NCBI RefSeq assembly: GCF_946886695.1
Contig: NZ_CAMPJD010000015.1
Span: 16,936-80,935 of the forward strand
Reading direction: 5' to 3'
DNA: 64,000 bases
Source of the DNA: an uncultured Pseudoxanthomonas sp.
GTDB lineage: Bacteria > Pseudomonadota > Gammaproteobacteria > Xanthomonadales > Xanthomonadaceae
In this document: positions 8,377 through 16,780 of the stretch, piece after piece
Layout: each line of letters starts with the position of its first letter
Position numbering within the stretch: position 1 is the stretch's first letter
Notes under the pieces: model-generated
The model's database searches: none
What the model was told of the DNA's origin: nothing
Seen by the model: the letters and a program-made list of their open reading frames with translations, nothing else
Position numbers and translations under genes: made by a program

Positions 8377-8593
8377 ATGCGTCTGTACCAGCGGATGCTG
8401 GACACCGAGTTGGCGCTGCGCAGGCGCCATCCTGTCGAACAGCGTGGAGGGCTATCAGCTGCTCAAGCTGGCTGGCAAGAGCGGCGGCCTGGATACGCTG
8501 CGCAAGCCGTTGTCGGTGCGGTTCAAGAGCAAGCGGGCGAGGGATGAGCCGGAGGACGTAGAACCCACGGTGGAGCGTGATGCGTCGGCGTAA
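8377..8593 (+). pseudogene. Remnant of an unknown gene, frameshifted
   Basis: Reading from the ATG at 8377 gives MRLYQRMLDTELALRR; one base later a second frame continues as SVEGYQLLKLAGKSGGLDTL and runs through RKPLSVRFKSKRARDEPED to a TAA at 8593. The joined product looks like a real helical C terminus with a basic-then-acidic tail. Only one frame change is needed to connect the two parts. The protein family is not recognised. Confidence 0.35.
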
Positions 8594-8661
8594 GGAAAGC
8601 CGTCAGGTGTTGCGTAAGCGCATAGCAAAGGGGGTCGCCTGGCCCCCTTCGTTTTCTGCGC

Positions 8662-8768
8662 GATCGCCGCGATAGGTTGGGGGTGAGTTTGCGAAGCCAA
8701 ACATCGGGATGTCGGCAGGTGCGCGATGTCGGGCTTCACCGGTAGTCCAGAAGAAATTGCACTCTGAG
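8662..8768 (+). repeat. 106-bp direct repeat, copy A
   Basis: Unit with GATAGGTTGGGGGTGAG, GCGAAGC, ACATCGGGATGTCGG and GGGCTTCACCGGTAGTCCAG, ending ATTGCACTCT. Copy B begins 127 bases further on. Confidence 0.6.
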
Positions 8769-8788
8769 CTCTATTTTCGCTATTTTCG

Positions 8789-8894
8789 CGATCCTAGATA
8801 GGTTGGAGTGAGCCTGCGAAGCTCAACATCGGGATGTCGGAAAGCGCGTGATGGTGGGCTTCACCAGTAGCCCAGAAGAATTCGCACTCTGCCC
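8789..8894 (+). repeat. 106-bp direct repeat, copy B
   Basis: About 80 percent identical by eye to 8662-8768 over its whole length; the internal GAAGCTCAACATCGGGATG arm is typical of xanthomonad REP hairpins. Confidence 0.6.
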
Positions 8895-8922
8895 CCTGTT
8901 TCCTCGACTAATAGGTGCGGAC

Positions 8923-9645
8923 ATGAGTCGATACTCGCTCAAATCAAGGCAAGCGTTCTGGTTGGCTGGCCTTTGCGCTGCTGCTGGCTACGTTTGCGCC
9001 GTTATTGGGACAGGGCAGATTGACGTTCATGTGCCGGCGTTGATCAGATCAATCGCCAAATTTCTATGGAGTGAGGAGTCCGCCGGTTGGGCTGCCGCCA
9101 TTGGCACGGTCGCCGCAGTCTGGGTAGCTCTGACGGCAAGTCGAAAGGAGCACGAGCGCGCGCTGCAACTGCGAAACGACGAGTGGGATCGGACCGAAGC
9201 GCGCCAGCGCGAATGGGCGCGTCGGCTAGCCCGCGCGCTGCATAAGGAGCTTTGGTTTGCCAACTCCGACCTAGAATTCATCGAGTATGGACTGAATCCA
9301 GCTCATCCGATTGAGGCGGTACAGCAGTTCATGGCTCATGAAATGCAGCAGGAGCCGCTACCTCTGCTGACCCGGTTTATTGACCAAGTGGAGTGCTTCT
9401 CACGCACCGACGCTGCGGCGCTCCTTAATATGCTAACTATCTGGCGAACCTTCACACGGCCATCGTCTCGTGCGGCGTTGGGAACGTCAGAAAAATTGAC
9501 GCGGCAGCGGGCGGGCAATATCACCAAGCGATCGCAGAGAACGCGTAAGGTCATTAGGGAGCTGCAGGCTCAGCTGGAGCCTTATTTTGCAGATGACCCT
9601 GGCATGAAGTTCGTGGAAGAATCCGTGAGCTTTATCAAGCGCTAG
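8923..9645 (+). CDS. Unknown two-pass membrane protein with long cytoplasmic tail
   Basis: About 240 residues from the ATG at 8923. Two hydrophobic segments lie near the N terminus (AFWLAGLCAAAGYVCAVIG and GWAAAIGTVAAVWVALTA), followed by a charged, probably coiled-coil helix rich in Glu and Arg (SRKEHERALQLRNDEWDRTE) and a long soluble helical tail. The layout, a short hairpin anchor followed by a coiled coil, is common in small bacterial proteins of unknown function. The first part of the open frame (8848-8922) lies in a repeat and is probably not coding. The gene stands alone. No function is claimed. Confidence 0.6.
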   Translation: MSRYSLKSRQAFWLAGLCAAAGYVCAVIGTGQIDVHVPALIRSIAKFLWSEESAGWAAAIGTVAAVWVALTASRKEHERALQLRNDEWDRTEARQREWARRLARALHKELWFANSDLEFIEYGLNPAHPIEAVQQFMAHEMQQEPLPLLTRFIDQVECFSRTDAAALLNMLTIWRTFTRPSSRAALGTSEKLTRQRAGNITKRSQRTRKVIRELQAQLEPYFADDPGMKFVEESVSFIKR

Positions 9646-9710
9646 GCGGCTCGCCCGAGCATCTTCAGGTCTAAGCGGCGGCGCCTGTGATGCGGTATAG
9701 CGCATCATAT

Positions 9711-9786
9711 GAGGGAAGCTATACCCATCGCCATGATGCCGGCGCGCTGCGATTGATGCGTATCGCTTCGCTCAACCCGACCTACG
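9711..9786. repeat. REP pair, family 'GGGTTGAG', copy 2
   Basis: Left arm GAAGCTATACCCATCGCC, right arm ATGCGTATCGCTTCGCTC followed by AACCCGACCTAC (CTAC is the inverted GTAG head). The left head is degenerate. Confidence 0.55.
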
Positions 9787-9807
9787 AGACTGTGCGACGG
9801 AGAAGAA

Positions 9808-10251
9808 ATGACCGGTTATGGTCGTCCCGAAGCAGTGCATGTGGAAAATGAGTGGTACGACGGCCCGCGTGCCGGCGTTGCCGACATCGGTGGCGTGCCA
9901 CATCGCCTCAAGTCACTTTTCGACGAGAAGGATGATGAGTACTTGGGGACGTTCCTCGTCTGGCCGATAGAGAAAGACGTAGTCGATCTGGAGCGGGAGC
10001 AATGGCAGATATTCGTTGGCTGGAACGCTCGCTACCAATCAGGCGGGGTGAGCAGCGATTCCCACCCGGGGTATGCCGGAACGAACGCTCGCTGGGATGA
10101 AATCGAGGCCATTCTCAAGCCCAGTAGGGACGAAGTTCCGGCATCTGCCAGGCGAGCCGTCGCGGAAATGACTTATCTGGATCGAGAGGTCCGCTTCGCC
10201 GATTCTGGGCCTGCCTACATGTTGGGTTGGAAACTTCTGGATAGCGAGTAG
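9808..10251 (+). CDS. Hypothetical acidic protein
   Basis: A 147-residue soluble protein. The ATG at 9808 has GGAGAAG just upstream. The sequence is acidic and Trp/Tyr-rich (VENEWYDGPRAGVADIGGVP, HRLKSLFDEKDDEYLGTFLV, EREQWQIFVGWNARYQ), which suits a single small alpha/beta domain. Its stop codon TAG is part of the GTAG head of the following repeat, so the repeat inserted exactly at, or helped form, the gene end. The family is not recognised with confidence. Confidence 0.65.
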   Translation: MTGYGRPEAVHVENEWYDGPRAGVADIGGVPHRLKSLFDEKDDEYLGTFLVWPIEKDVVDLEREQWQIFVGWNARYQSGGVSSDSHPGYAGTNARWDEIEAILKPSRDEVPASARRAVAEMTYLDREVRFADSGPAYMLGWKLLDSE

Positions 10252-10333
10252 GATGGGTTGAGCGTAGCGATACCCATCGCTATGCCGCTACGCTGAGATT
10301 GATGGGTATCGCCTGCGGCTCAACCCATCCTAC
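10248..10333. repeat. REP pair, family 'GGGTTGAG', copy 3 (best preserved)
   Basis: GTAGGATGGGTTGAGC with CGATACCCATC on the left; the right side ends TGGGTATCGCCTGCGGCTC then AACCCATCCTAC, its near-exact inverse, including the CTAC end. This is the clearest inverted pair of the family in the window. Confidence 0.75.
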
Positions 10334-10356
10334 TAATGGCACTTTGGCCACAAACG

Positions 10357-10380
10357 AAAAAACCCCGGAGGTCCGGGGTT
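10357..10380 (-). terminator. Intrinsic terminator of the tRNA gene
   Basis: Read on the minus strand: stem AACCCCGG / CCGGGGTT with a short loop, then six T. It begins 7 bases after the tRNA 3' end. Confidence 0.85.
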
Positions 10381-10386
10381 TGATCT

Positions 10387-10472
10387 TGGTGCCGAAGGTG
10401 GGACTCGAACCCACACGCTTTTAAGGGCGGCGGATTTTGAGTCCGCTGCGTCTACCATTCCGCCACTTCGGC
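10387..10472 (-). tRNA. tRNA-Leu (anticodon CAA)
   Basis: The minus strand folds as a long-variable-arm tRNA: acceptor GCCGAAG pairs with CTTCGGC, the anticodon loop reads CTCAAAA with anticodon CAA for the UUG codon, the T-arm contains GGTTCGAGTCC, and the encoded end is ACCA. The 86-base length fits a class II tRNA. Confidence 0.96.
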
Positions 10473-10533
10473 GCGGACGCGGAGTATAGCCGAACCCCGG
10501 CCCCCGCCGACAGGGGCGCGGACCCAGCCCGCC

Positions 10534-11121
10534 TCAGTTGACCTGGTCCGTGCCCAGCAACCGCTCGCCCCGGCGCTGCCAACCGTCCGTGCCGGCCTCT
10601 TCCTCTGGTGTGAAGATCCCGCAGCGGACCATCGTGCGCTGGTACACATGCAGGCTCACCGCGATCGCCTTGTCGCTGGGATTGCGGATGGTGTGGTACT
10701 CGTGCGGTGGGATCAGGCTGCCCGCCGAGCCCGTACCGGCCTCGATGGTGCCCGCCGGCACGAAGCGGTACCGCACATCGTCGTGCTCCGCCAGCTCGTA
10801 CTGCGTGATCTCCAGCCGCCCGCGCCACACCCCTTCCACGCACCACATCCCCGAATGATCGTGGATCTTCGTGCCTTGGCCCGGGCCCCACGTCATCGCG
10901 ATCACGCTGTAACCATGCTCAGGGCTGGTGTACAGCTCGCGGCGCGCGTAATGGTCGGAGATCGGCTCCAGCACGCAGGACGGCAGATGCACGTCCTCGT
11001 CGCAGATCAGTTCGCACAGCGACTTGCGCAGCGCATCGGTGACGGCACGGTCGTCGCCGAGGGCGACGGCGGCGTCCAGCGATGCGATCAGCTTGTCGGC
11101 GCCGGGGAAATCGAGGGTCAT
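10534..11121 (-). CDS. Cysteine dioxygenase family protein
   Basis: A 195-residue cupin that should oxidise cysteine to cysteine sulfinate with iron and oxygen, or act on a related thiol. The metal ligands are visible: HDHSG (two His, about 87-89) and EYHTIRN (third His, about 139). The segment WGPGQGTKIHDHSGMWC aligns with the cupin core of type I enzymes; the Gly at the position of the mammalian crosslink Cys is usual in bacteria. The ATG at 11121 begins MTLDFPGADKL; a longer open frame starts at 11151 but adds an unlikely tail. It faces the tRNA and follows a MetX-family gene on the same strand, so sulfur amino acid metabolism is a common theme here. Confidence 0.85.
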   Translation of the reverse strand: MTLDFPGADKLIASLDAAVALGDDRAVTDALRKSLCELICDEDVHLPSCVLEPISDHYARRELYTSPEHGYSVIAMTWGPGQGTKIHDHSGMWCVEGVWRGRLEITQYELAEHDDVRYRFVPAGTIEAGTGSAGSLIPPHEYHTIRNPSDKAIAVSLHVYQRTMVRCGIFTPEEEAGTDGWQRRGERLLGTDQVN

Positions 11122-11205
11122 GGGGCGAGCCCGGTGAAAGTGTGGGCCCATTTTAGCCGCGTGGGGCGGGGAGGGCGTCGTGCGGTGCGGGATGGGTTGG
11201 ATGAG

Positions 11206-11343
11206 CCCCTCTCCCGTCGGCGACCGAAGGAAGTCCCTGTGGGAGAGAGGGGTTGGGGTGAGGGGCGGCGGAGTGGTGAGGATTCGGCGGCTTGCACACC
11301 CTCATCCGGCGCTGCGCGCCACCTTCTCCCTCCGGGAGAAGGG
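11206..11343. repeat. Two intergenic palindromic repeats (GGTTGGGGTGAGGGG and CTTCTCCC families)
   Basis: 11206-11267 carries CCCCTCTCCC with GGGAGAGAGGGGTTGGGGTG; 11299-11343 carries CCCTCATCC, then CACCTTCTCCCTCCGGGAG. Related copies are at 12571-12748, 16781-16968, 22509-22550, 23256-23293 and 37855-37975. Confidence 0.6.
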
Positions 11344-11355
11344 AACAGCGGGTGC

Positions 11356-12483
11356 TCAGACCCCTGCCAGAAACCCCGCCACTGCCGGTCCGAACCGCTC
11401 GAAATCCACCAGGAAGGCATCATGCCCCTGCGGCGATTCCAGCGGCAGGAACTCCGCCTGCGCCCCGCCGGCCGCGAGCCCCTCGGCGATCTGCTGCTGC
11501 TGTTGCAGCGGGAACAGGATGTCGGTGGCCGCCCCGATCGCCAGCGCACGCTGCACGCGGATCCTGGCCAGCCCCTTCATCACGTCGCCGTCCGCGCGGT
11601 CCTCACCGGCGTATTCCGCCAGGTCGAACCAGTCCATCGACCGGCTGAGATAGAGATAGCAATTGGGATCGAAGCGGCGCACGAAGCGACGCGCATGGCC
11701 TTCCAGGTAACTCTCCACCTGGAACTCCAGTCCGAACGGATCCTCATCGGGACGGTCCGATTCGAGCCGCACGCGACCGAAGCGGCCATCCCACTCCAGC
11801 GCCGAGCGGTAAGTGATCACACCCAGTTTGCGCGCCATCCGCATGCCGGATTCCGGATAGGTCTCGTCGTCGTACTGGCCGTGGTTCCACTGCGGATCCA
11901 GCCGGATCGCCTCGCGCTGCAGCGAACGGATCGCGATGGAGAACGGCAGCGCCTGCGCACTGCCGGAGATGTTGATGTGCGTGCGCGCTGCGCCCGGGTG
12001 CAGCAGCAGGTAGGCCAGCGCCGTCATGCCGCCCATCGAATTGCCGATGATGCAGGCCAACTGCTCGACGCCCAGCCCGCGCACCACGTCGAAGGCCGCG
12101 TTGGCGCCGTCTTCCACCGACAATTCGGGGAAATCGAGGCGGTAGAGGCCACCCGTATCCGGATTCACCGAGGCCGGGCCCGTCGAGCCCTTGCAACTGC
12201 CCAGCGAGTTCACGCAGACCACGAACCAGCGGTCGGTGTCGATCGGCTTGCCCGGGCCAAGCATCGCCTCCCACCAGCCCTCCGCCTCGTTACCCGGATT
12301 GCGCGCCGCATGCGCGTCCGGCGACAGCCCGGTGACGATCAACACCGCGTTGTCGCGGCGCTCGTTCAAGGTGCCCCAGGTTTCATACGCCATCCGCGCC
12401 CCGTGCAGCGCACCGCCGCGTTTCATGCGGAACGGCGAGGGCAGGGGATGGAAGCGGGTGCCGGGGGGGATGAATTCGGTCAT
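11356..12483 (-). CDS. MetX-family acyltransferase, probable serine O-succinyltransferase
   Basis: A 375-residue alpha/beta-hydrolase of the homoserine O-acetyltransferase (MetX) family. The nucleophile Ser lies in GNSMGGM (about 150), the Asp in GAATDILFP (about 317) and the His in SPQGHDAF (about 350). In xanthomonads, MetX relatives have been reported to succinylate serine rather than acetylate homoserine. The substrate loop here, NSLGSCKGSTGPAS, fits that subgroup as I remember it, so serine O-succinyltransferase in cysteine synthesis is the preferred reading; homoserine acylation in methionine synthesis is the alternative. The start is the ATG at 12483 (MTEFIPPGTRF); the upstream extension of the frame is repeat-derived. 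Confidence 0.85.
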   Translation of the reverse strand: MTEFIPPGTRFHPLPSPFRMKRGGALHGARMAYETWGTLNERRDNAVLIVTGLSPDAHAARNPGNEAEGWWEAMLGPGKPIDTDRWFVVCVNSLGSCKGSTGPASVNPDTGGLYRLDFPELSVEDGANAAFDVVRGLGVEQLACIIGNSMGGMTALAYLLLHPGAARTHINISGSAQALPFSIAIRSLQREAIRLDPQWNHGQYDDETYPESGMRMARKLGVITYRSALEWDGRFGRVRLESDRPDEDPFGLEFQVESYLEGHARRFVRRFDPNCYLYLSRSMDWFDLAEYAGEDRADGDVMKGLARIRVQRALAIGAATDILFPLQQQQQIAEGLAAGGAQAEFLPLESPQGHDAFLVDFERFGPAVAGFLAGV

Positions 12484-12570
12484 CGCGGGAGTGTAGGCAA
12501 TGCGGCGGGGCGATGCCATTTCATGTGTACATCGTGGTGTTGCGTGCGCACGCCGTGGTGCGTCGCTTTC

Positions 12571-12748
12571 CCTCGCCCTGCGAAGCGGGGAGAGGGTGCC
12601 CGGAGGGCGGGTGAGGGGCGAGCGGAGACGCAGGCCTTGCGCATCGATCAACGGTCGACGCGCGTCTGCAAGTAGATGGGGAGAGTGCTGCGCAAAGAGC
12701 GTCCCTCATCCGCCTTCGGCACCTTCTCCCCGCAGGCGGGGAGAAGGG
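12571..12748. repeat. Inverted pair of palindromic repeats (GGGTGAGGGGCGAGCGGA family)
   Basis: 12571-12624 reads TCGCCCTGCGAAGCGGGGAGAG then GGGTGAGGGGCGAGCGGA; 12702-12748 is the inverse type (CCCTCATCCGCCTTCGGC, CCTTCTCCCCGC). The same two-part arrangement occurs at 16781-16968. It fills the gap between the MetX-family gene and the end of the ccm operon. Confidence 0.6.
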
Positions 12749-12764
12749 AACGACACACAGCGCC

Positions 12765-13781
12765 TCACGGCACCACGCGGTCGATCATCAGTGTGTAGGT
12801 GTTGCCGGCCTTGACGTCGGCAGTGACGGCAGCGGCTTCCAGATCGCCGGTCTGGGCGGCGGGGCCGCTGCCTTTGGCGATGCGGGCCACCAGCTGTACT
12901 TGCGGCAGCTGCGACAGCTTGAGCGTGGGCATGGGGCTGTCGCCATCGCCGAGGGGCACGGTTACCGGGAAGGTATCCACCGGCAGGCGTTTGGCGGCGA
13001 CCGGCATCGGCGGGCCACCCACCTGGCGGGCGAACACGAACAGTGTGTCGCCCGGCGCCAGCTTGTCCTTCAGGGCCGGCGCCAGATCGACCGTGACCGT
13101 GAGCAGTGCAGGTGTGGCGTCGGCGACTGGTGCGGGCGCCGTGTCCGCCAGTGGCGGCAGGCCGGCGTCGGCACGGGCTTCGTTGATCTGCGTGCGCAGG
13201 GTGGCGGCGGTGTTGGGGTCGACCTTGGCCAGCAGCGGCTCCCAGGTCTTCGCCGCATCCGCATGCTTGCCTTCCTGTCGCTGCGCGAGGCCGACGAACC
13301 ACAGCGCGCGCTGATGATCGGGATTGATGGCGATGGCCTTGTCCAGCAGCGCCATCGCCTGCGCGTCGAGCTTGCGTTCGGCATTGTTGAACAGCCGTGC
13401 CTGCGCGGCTTCGACCAGCAGGTCGGCGTCGGTGGGCAGCAGCTGTACGGCGCGCTCGAAGGCTTTCTGCGCGTCGTCGTAACGTTGCAGCGCAGCGTAG
13501 GACTTGCCCAGCAGGCGCCAGCCTTCCGGTTCGTTGGGCTGCTTCGCGAGCTCGGCTTCGAGCTGGGTCACGGCATCGTCCAGCGTCGTGGGCATTGTGG
13601 CGGTGGCCTGCGGCGACAGCGCGGCAGGCGTGCCCACCACGCGGTACAGCGCGAACGTGGCGATGCCGAGCGCGGCGACGCCGCCCAGCACCAGCCCGCG
13701 TGCATCGCGCCACAGCGGCCACAGCACCGCGAGCAGCACGGCGGCGGAGAGCACGATGGAGAGGATCACGAAGGTGGTCAT
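12765..13781 (-). CDS. ccmI: Cytochrome c maturation protein CcmI (TPR protein)
   Basis: A 338-residue membrane protein that presents apocytochrome c to the heme ligation machinery. Residues 1-55 contain two hydrophobic segments (FVILSIVLSAAVLLAVLWPL and the one containing GLVLGGVAALGIATFALY). They are followed by tetratricopeptide helices (about 80-200; EPEGWRLLGKSYAALQRYDD, PDHQRALWFVGLAQRQEGK) and a C-terminal beta domain (about 225-338). Its ATG overlaps the ccmH stop by ATGA. It is the last gene of the ccm cluster; a palindromic repeat follows. Confidence 0.9.
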   Translation of the reverse strand: MTTFVILSIVLSAAVLLAVLWPLWRDARGLVLGGVAALGIATFALYRVVGTPAALSPQATATMPTTLDDAVTQLEAELAKQPNEPEGWRLLGKSYAALQRYDDAQKAFERAVQLLPTDADLLVEAAQARLFNNAERKLDAQAMALLDKAIAINPDHQRALWFVGLAQRQEGKHADAAKTWEPLLAKVDPNTAATLRTQINEARADAGLPPLADTAPAPVADATPALLTVTVDLAPALKDKLAPGDTLFVFARQVGGPPMPVAAKRLPVDTFPVTVPLGDGDSPMPTLKLSQLPQVQLVARIAKGSGPAAQTGDLEAAAVTADVKAGNTYTLMIDRVVP

Positions 13782-14236
13782 CACCACTCCTGGTTGTCGT
13801 CGTCGGTGGTTGGCGCGGGTTGCTTCGCGCGCTTGGCGACGATCCGGCCGACCCAGACGCCGCCGGCCAGCAACAGCAGCAGCGGTCCGAACCACAGGAT
13901 GTAGGTGCTGGGCGCGACCTCGGGCTTGTACAGCACGAACTCGCCGTAGCGATCGACCAGGAACTGCTTCACCTGTGCGTCGTCCTTGCCCTGGCGCATC
14001 AGGTCCAGCACTTCACGCCGCAGGTCGTGCGCGATCTGCGCATTGGAGTCGGCCAGCGACTGGTTCTGGCACATCACGCAGCGCAGTTCGGCGGTGAGTT
14101 TGTGGAAGCGGGCTTCCTCGGTCGTGTCGTTGAACTGCAGCGGAGTGGGGTCGCTGGCCTGCGCGAAGGCGGGCGCGGCGGCGACCAGCAGGGCCAGCAG
14201 CAGAGCGCGCAGCAGGCGAACGGGAGCGGTGTTCAT
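13781..14236 (-). CDS. ccmH: Cytochrome c maturation protein CcmH
   Basis: A 151-residue periplasmic, membrane-anchored thiol reductant of apocytochrome c. A signal peptide (1-25) precedes the conserved LRCVMCQNQSLADSNAQIA (about 52-70) with the CxxC redox pair, then ILWFGPLLLLLAGGVWVGRI as C-terminal membrane anchor. The length fits the short CcmH form that works with a separate CcmI, as found here. ATGA overlaps join it to ccmG upstream and ccmI downstream. Confidence 0.95.
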   Translation of the reverse strand: MNTAPVRLLRALLLALLVAAAPAFAQASDPTPLQFNDTTEEARFHKLTAELRCVMCQNQSLADSNAQIAHDLRREVLDLMRQGKDDAQVKQFLVDRYGEFVLYKPEVAPSTYILWFGPLLLLLAGGVWVGRIVAKRAKQPAPTTDDDNQEW

Positions 14237-14829
14237 CGGCCGGCTTCGATCTTTTCCAGCGCCGGGATCAGCTGGTGGTCGATGATGGCCTGGTCGATGG
14301 CGCCGACGTGCTTCCAGCGGATCACGCCGTTGCCGTCGACGAGGAAGGTTTCCGGCGCACCGTAGATACCCCAGTCGATCGCGGTGCGGCCTTCGAGGTC
14401 GGCGATGACCATCATGTACGGGTTGCCGAACTGCTCCAGCCAGCGCAGCGCGTCCTCGCGTTCGTCCTTGAGGTTGTAGCCGATGAAGCGCACGCGCTTG
14501 GTCAGCGCGAATTGCGTGAGGATGGGGTGTTCGACGCGGCATTCGGGGCACCAGCTGCCCCAGACGTTCATCACGTAGGGCTGGCCGGCGAGATCGGCGT
14601 TGGTGACGCGCTTGGCGGGGTCGTGCAGCAGCGGCAGCTCGAACGCGGGCGCGGGCTTGCCGATCAGCGGCGACGGTAGCGCATCGCGGCCGGCGCGGTC
14701 GGACTGCGACACGCCGTAGTACAGCAGGCCCATCAGGCCGACGAAGAACAGGCCGATGATGACCAGTGCGAACGTCAGTGCACCGCGCGAGCGCGGTGGC
14801 GAAGGCGGGAGTTCGGAAGCGTTGTTCAT
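14233..14829 (-). CDS. ccmG: Thiol:disulfide interchange protein DsbE/CcmG
   Basis: A 198-residue membrane-anchored thioredoxin that reduces CcmH or apocytochrome c before heme attachment. The anchor is LTFALVIIGLFFVGLMGLLY (about 18-38); the active site is WGSWCPEC (about 91-98); the cis-proline loop is YGAPETFLVDGNGVI, typical of CcmG. It starts at the ATG overlapping the ccmF stop (ATGA) and its stop overlaps the ccmH start. Confidence 0.95.
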   Translation of the reverse strand: MNNASELPPSPPRSRGALTFALVIIGLFFVGLMGLLYYGVSQSDRAGRDALPSPLIGKPAPAFELPLLHDPAKRVTNADLAGQPYVMNVWGSWCPECRVEHPILTQFALTKRVRFIGYNLKDEREDALRWLEQFGNPYMMVIADLEGRTAIDWGIYGAPETFLVDGNGVIRWKHVGAIDQAIIDHQLIPALEKIEAGR

Positions 14830-16766
14830 GCGGGACGCGCCTCGGATTTCTTGTGGTTCCGGAACCGGCGATCGGCGGCGGTGACGAAGCCGCCCAGGGC
14901 CATCAGCGCGGCGCCAAGCCAGATCCAGCGGATGAAGGGTTTGATGTGCACGCGCAGTGCCCACGCGTCATTGCCGAGCGGTTCGCCGATGGCGACGTAG
15001 ACATCGCCCAGCACGCCGGGTTTGATGCCGGCTTCGGTCATCACCTGGCCACCGCTGGCATAGGCGCGCTTTTCCGGATGCAGCAGCACCACCGGCTGGC
15101 CGTCGCGCAGCACCTGCACGTGGCCGCGGTCGGACAGGTAATTGGGCCCCTGGGTTTCATCGACGCCCTGGAAGTGGAAGCCCCAACGACCGACCTCGAC
15201 CGTCTGGCCGGGCTTCACCGCCAGTTCGCGCTGCACGTTCAGCGCTTCCACCAGCAATGCGCCGACCAGGAACACCGCGACGCCGGTATGCGCCAGCGTC
15301 ATGCCGAGCATCTCGGGCGTGAAGCGGCCGTTGGCGCGCAGGCGCTGCCAGACGAAGCGCAGCGTGCCCAGGCCGACCCAGGCCGCACCCAGGATGCCGG
15401 CAGCGACCTTCAGCTTGCCCTGCGGCGCCATGACGTACGCGATGGCGGCCACCACGAGCGCCAGGCCGGCCCACGGCAGCAGGATCGCCACCAGCTTGCC
15501 GGGCTTGTCGCGCTGCCACTTGGCAAGGGGTCCGAACGGCACCAGCGCCACCAGCGGCGCCATCAGCACGATGAACAGCAGGCTGAAGTACGGCGGGCCG
15601 ACCGAGATCTTGCCGAGGTCCAGCGCGTCGGCGATCAGCGGGTACAGCGTGCCCAGCAGGACCATCGCGCAGGCGGCGGTCAGCAGCAGGTTGTTGGCCA
15701 GCAGCAGCGTCTCGCGCGAGCTGGCGGCGAAGTACGACTTCTCCGACTCGCCATCGGCCAGCTGCGGCGCACGCAGCGCATACAGCAGCAGCGAGCTGCC
15801 GATGACGATGCCGAGGAAGATCAGGATGAACACGCCGCGCGTGGGATCGGCGGCGAACGCGTGCACGCTGGTGATCACGCCGGAGCGCACCAGGAACGTG
15901 CCGAGCAGCGACAGCGAGAACGCGGCGATGGCGAGCAGCAGTGTCCAGCCACGGAAGGCGCCGCGCTTCTCGGTGACCGCCTGCGAGTGGATCAGCGCCG
16001 CGCCGACCAGCCACGGCATGAAGCTGGCGTTCTCGACCGGGTCCCAGAACCACCAGCCGCCCCAGCCCAGTTCGTAATACGCCCACCAGCTGCCCAGCGC
16101 GATGCCCAGGGTCAGGAAGCCCCACGCCACGTTGGTCCACGGCCGCGTCCAGCGCAGCCAGCGCGCATCGACGTGGCCGTCGAGCAGCGCGGCGATGGCG
16201 AATGCGAACGGCACCACGAAACCGACGTAGCCCACGTACAGCAGCGGCGGATGGATGATCATCCCCGGGTCCTGCAGCAGCGGGTTGAGGTCGCGGCCTT
16301 CGCCGGGGGAAGGCAGCAGGCGCACGAAGGGATTCGACGTAAAGATCAGGAAAGCGAGGAAGCCGATGGCCACCACGCCCATCACGCCCAGCACGCGCGC
16401 CATCACCACGTCGGGCAGGCCACGCGAGAACAACGCCACGGCGCCGGTCCACAGCGCCAGCACCAGCGCCCACAGCAGCAGCGAGCCCTCGTGCGAGCCC
16501 CATACCGCGGTGTAGCGGTAGACCATCGGCAGCAGCGAATTGGAGTTGTCGGCGACGTACTTGACCGAGAAGTCCTGCTGCACGAACGCGACGGTCAGCG
16601 CGATGAAGGCCAGCATCACCAGCCACAGCTGTGCGTAGGCCGCCGGGCGTGCGACTTCCATCCATGACGCCTTCCCGCGCTGCGCGCCGGCCAGCGGCAG
16701 CACTGCCTGCAGCATCGCCACCAGCAGCGCCAGGATCAGCGCGATTTGTCCGAGTTCAGGCAGCAT
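14826..16766 (-). CDS. ccmF: Heme lyase subunit CcmF
   Basis: A 646-residue polytopic membrane protein that attaches heme to apocytochrome c together with CcmH and CcmI. The tryptophan-rich WWD region is seen as YYELGWGGWWFWDPVENASF (about 230-250), flanked by conserved His residues (for example HPPLLYVGYVGF before it). There are some 13-15 hydrophobic segments. Length is as expected for CcmF. It starts with MLPELGQIALI at 16766. A 220-base gap with palindromic repeats separates it from ccmE, the only large break in the operon. Confidence 0.96.
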   Translation of the reverse strand: MLPELGQIALILALLVAMLQAVLPLAGAQRGKASWMEVARPAAYAQLWLVMLAFIALTVAFVQQDFSVKYVADNSNSLLPMVYRYTAVWGSHEGSLLLWALVLALWTGAVALFSRGLPDVVMARVLGVMGVVAIGFLAFLIFTSNPFVRLLPSPGEGRDLNPLLQDPGMIIHPPLLYVGYVGFVVPFAFAIAALLDGHVDARWLRWTRPWTNVAWGFLTLGIALGSWWAYYELGWGGWWFWDPVENASFMPWLVGAALIHSQAVTEKRGAFRGWTLLLAIAAFSLSLLGTFLVRSGVITSVHAFAADPTRGVFILIFLGIVIGSSLLLYALRAPQLADGESEKSYFAASSRETLLLANNLLLTAACAMVLLGTLYPLIADALDLGKISVGPPYFSLLFIVLMAPLVALVPFGPLAKWQRDKPGKLVAILLPWAGLALVVAAIAYVMAPQGKLKVAAGILGAAWVGLGTLRFVWQRLRANGRFTPEMLGMTLAHTGVAVFLVGALLVEALNVQRELAVKPGQTVEVGRWGFHFQGVDETQGPNYLSDRGHVQVLRDGQPVVLLHPEKRAYASGGQVMTEAGIKPGVLGDVYVAIGEPLGNDAWALRVHIKPFIRWIWLGAALMALGGFVTAADRRFRNHKKSEARPA

Positions 16767-16780
16767 CAGTCATCCATTCC

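Larger units (their letters stand above)
8135..8922. other. Repeat-rich stretch with a gene remnant
   Basis: No intact gene is supported. It holds a frameshifted coding remnant (8377-8593) and two direct copies of a 106-bp repeat (8662-8768 and 8789-8894). Remaining open frames are short and Arg/Ser-rich, typical of antisense reading in GC-rich DNA. Confidence 0.55.

Noticed and set aside
14766..16667. Long plus-strand open frame (over 600 codons) opposite ccmF
   Set aside because: It is the antisense of a clear ccmF, is rich in His, Arg and Gln, and resembles no family. Such frames are expected in GC-rich coding DNA.
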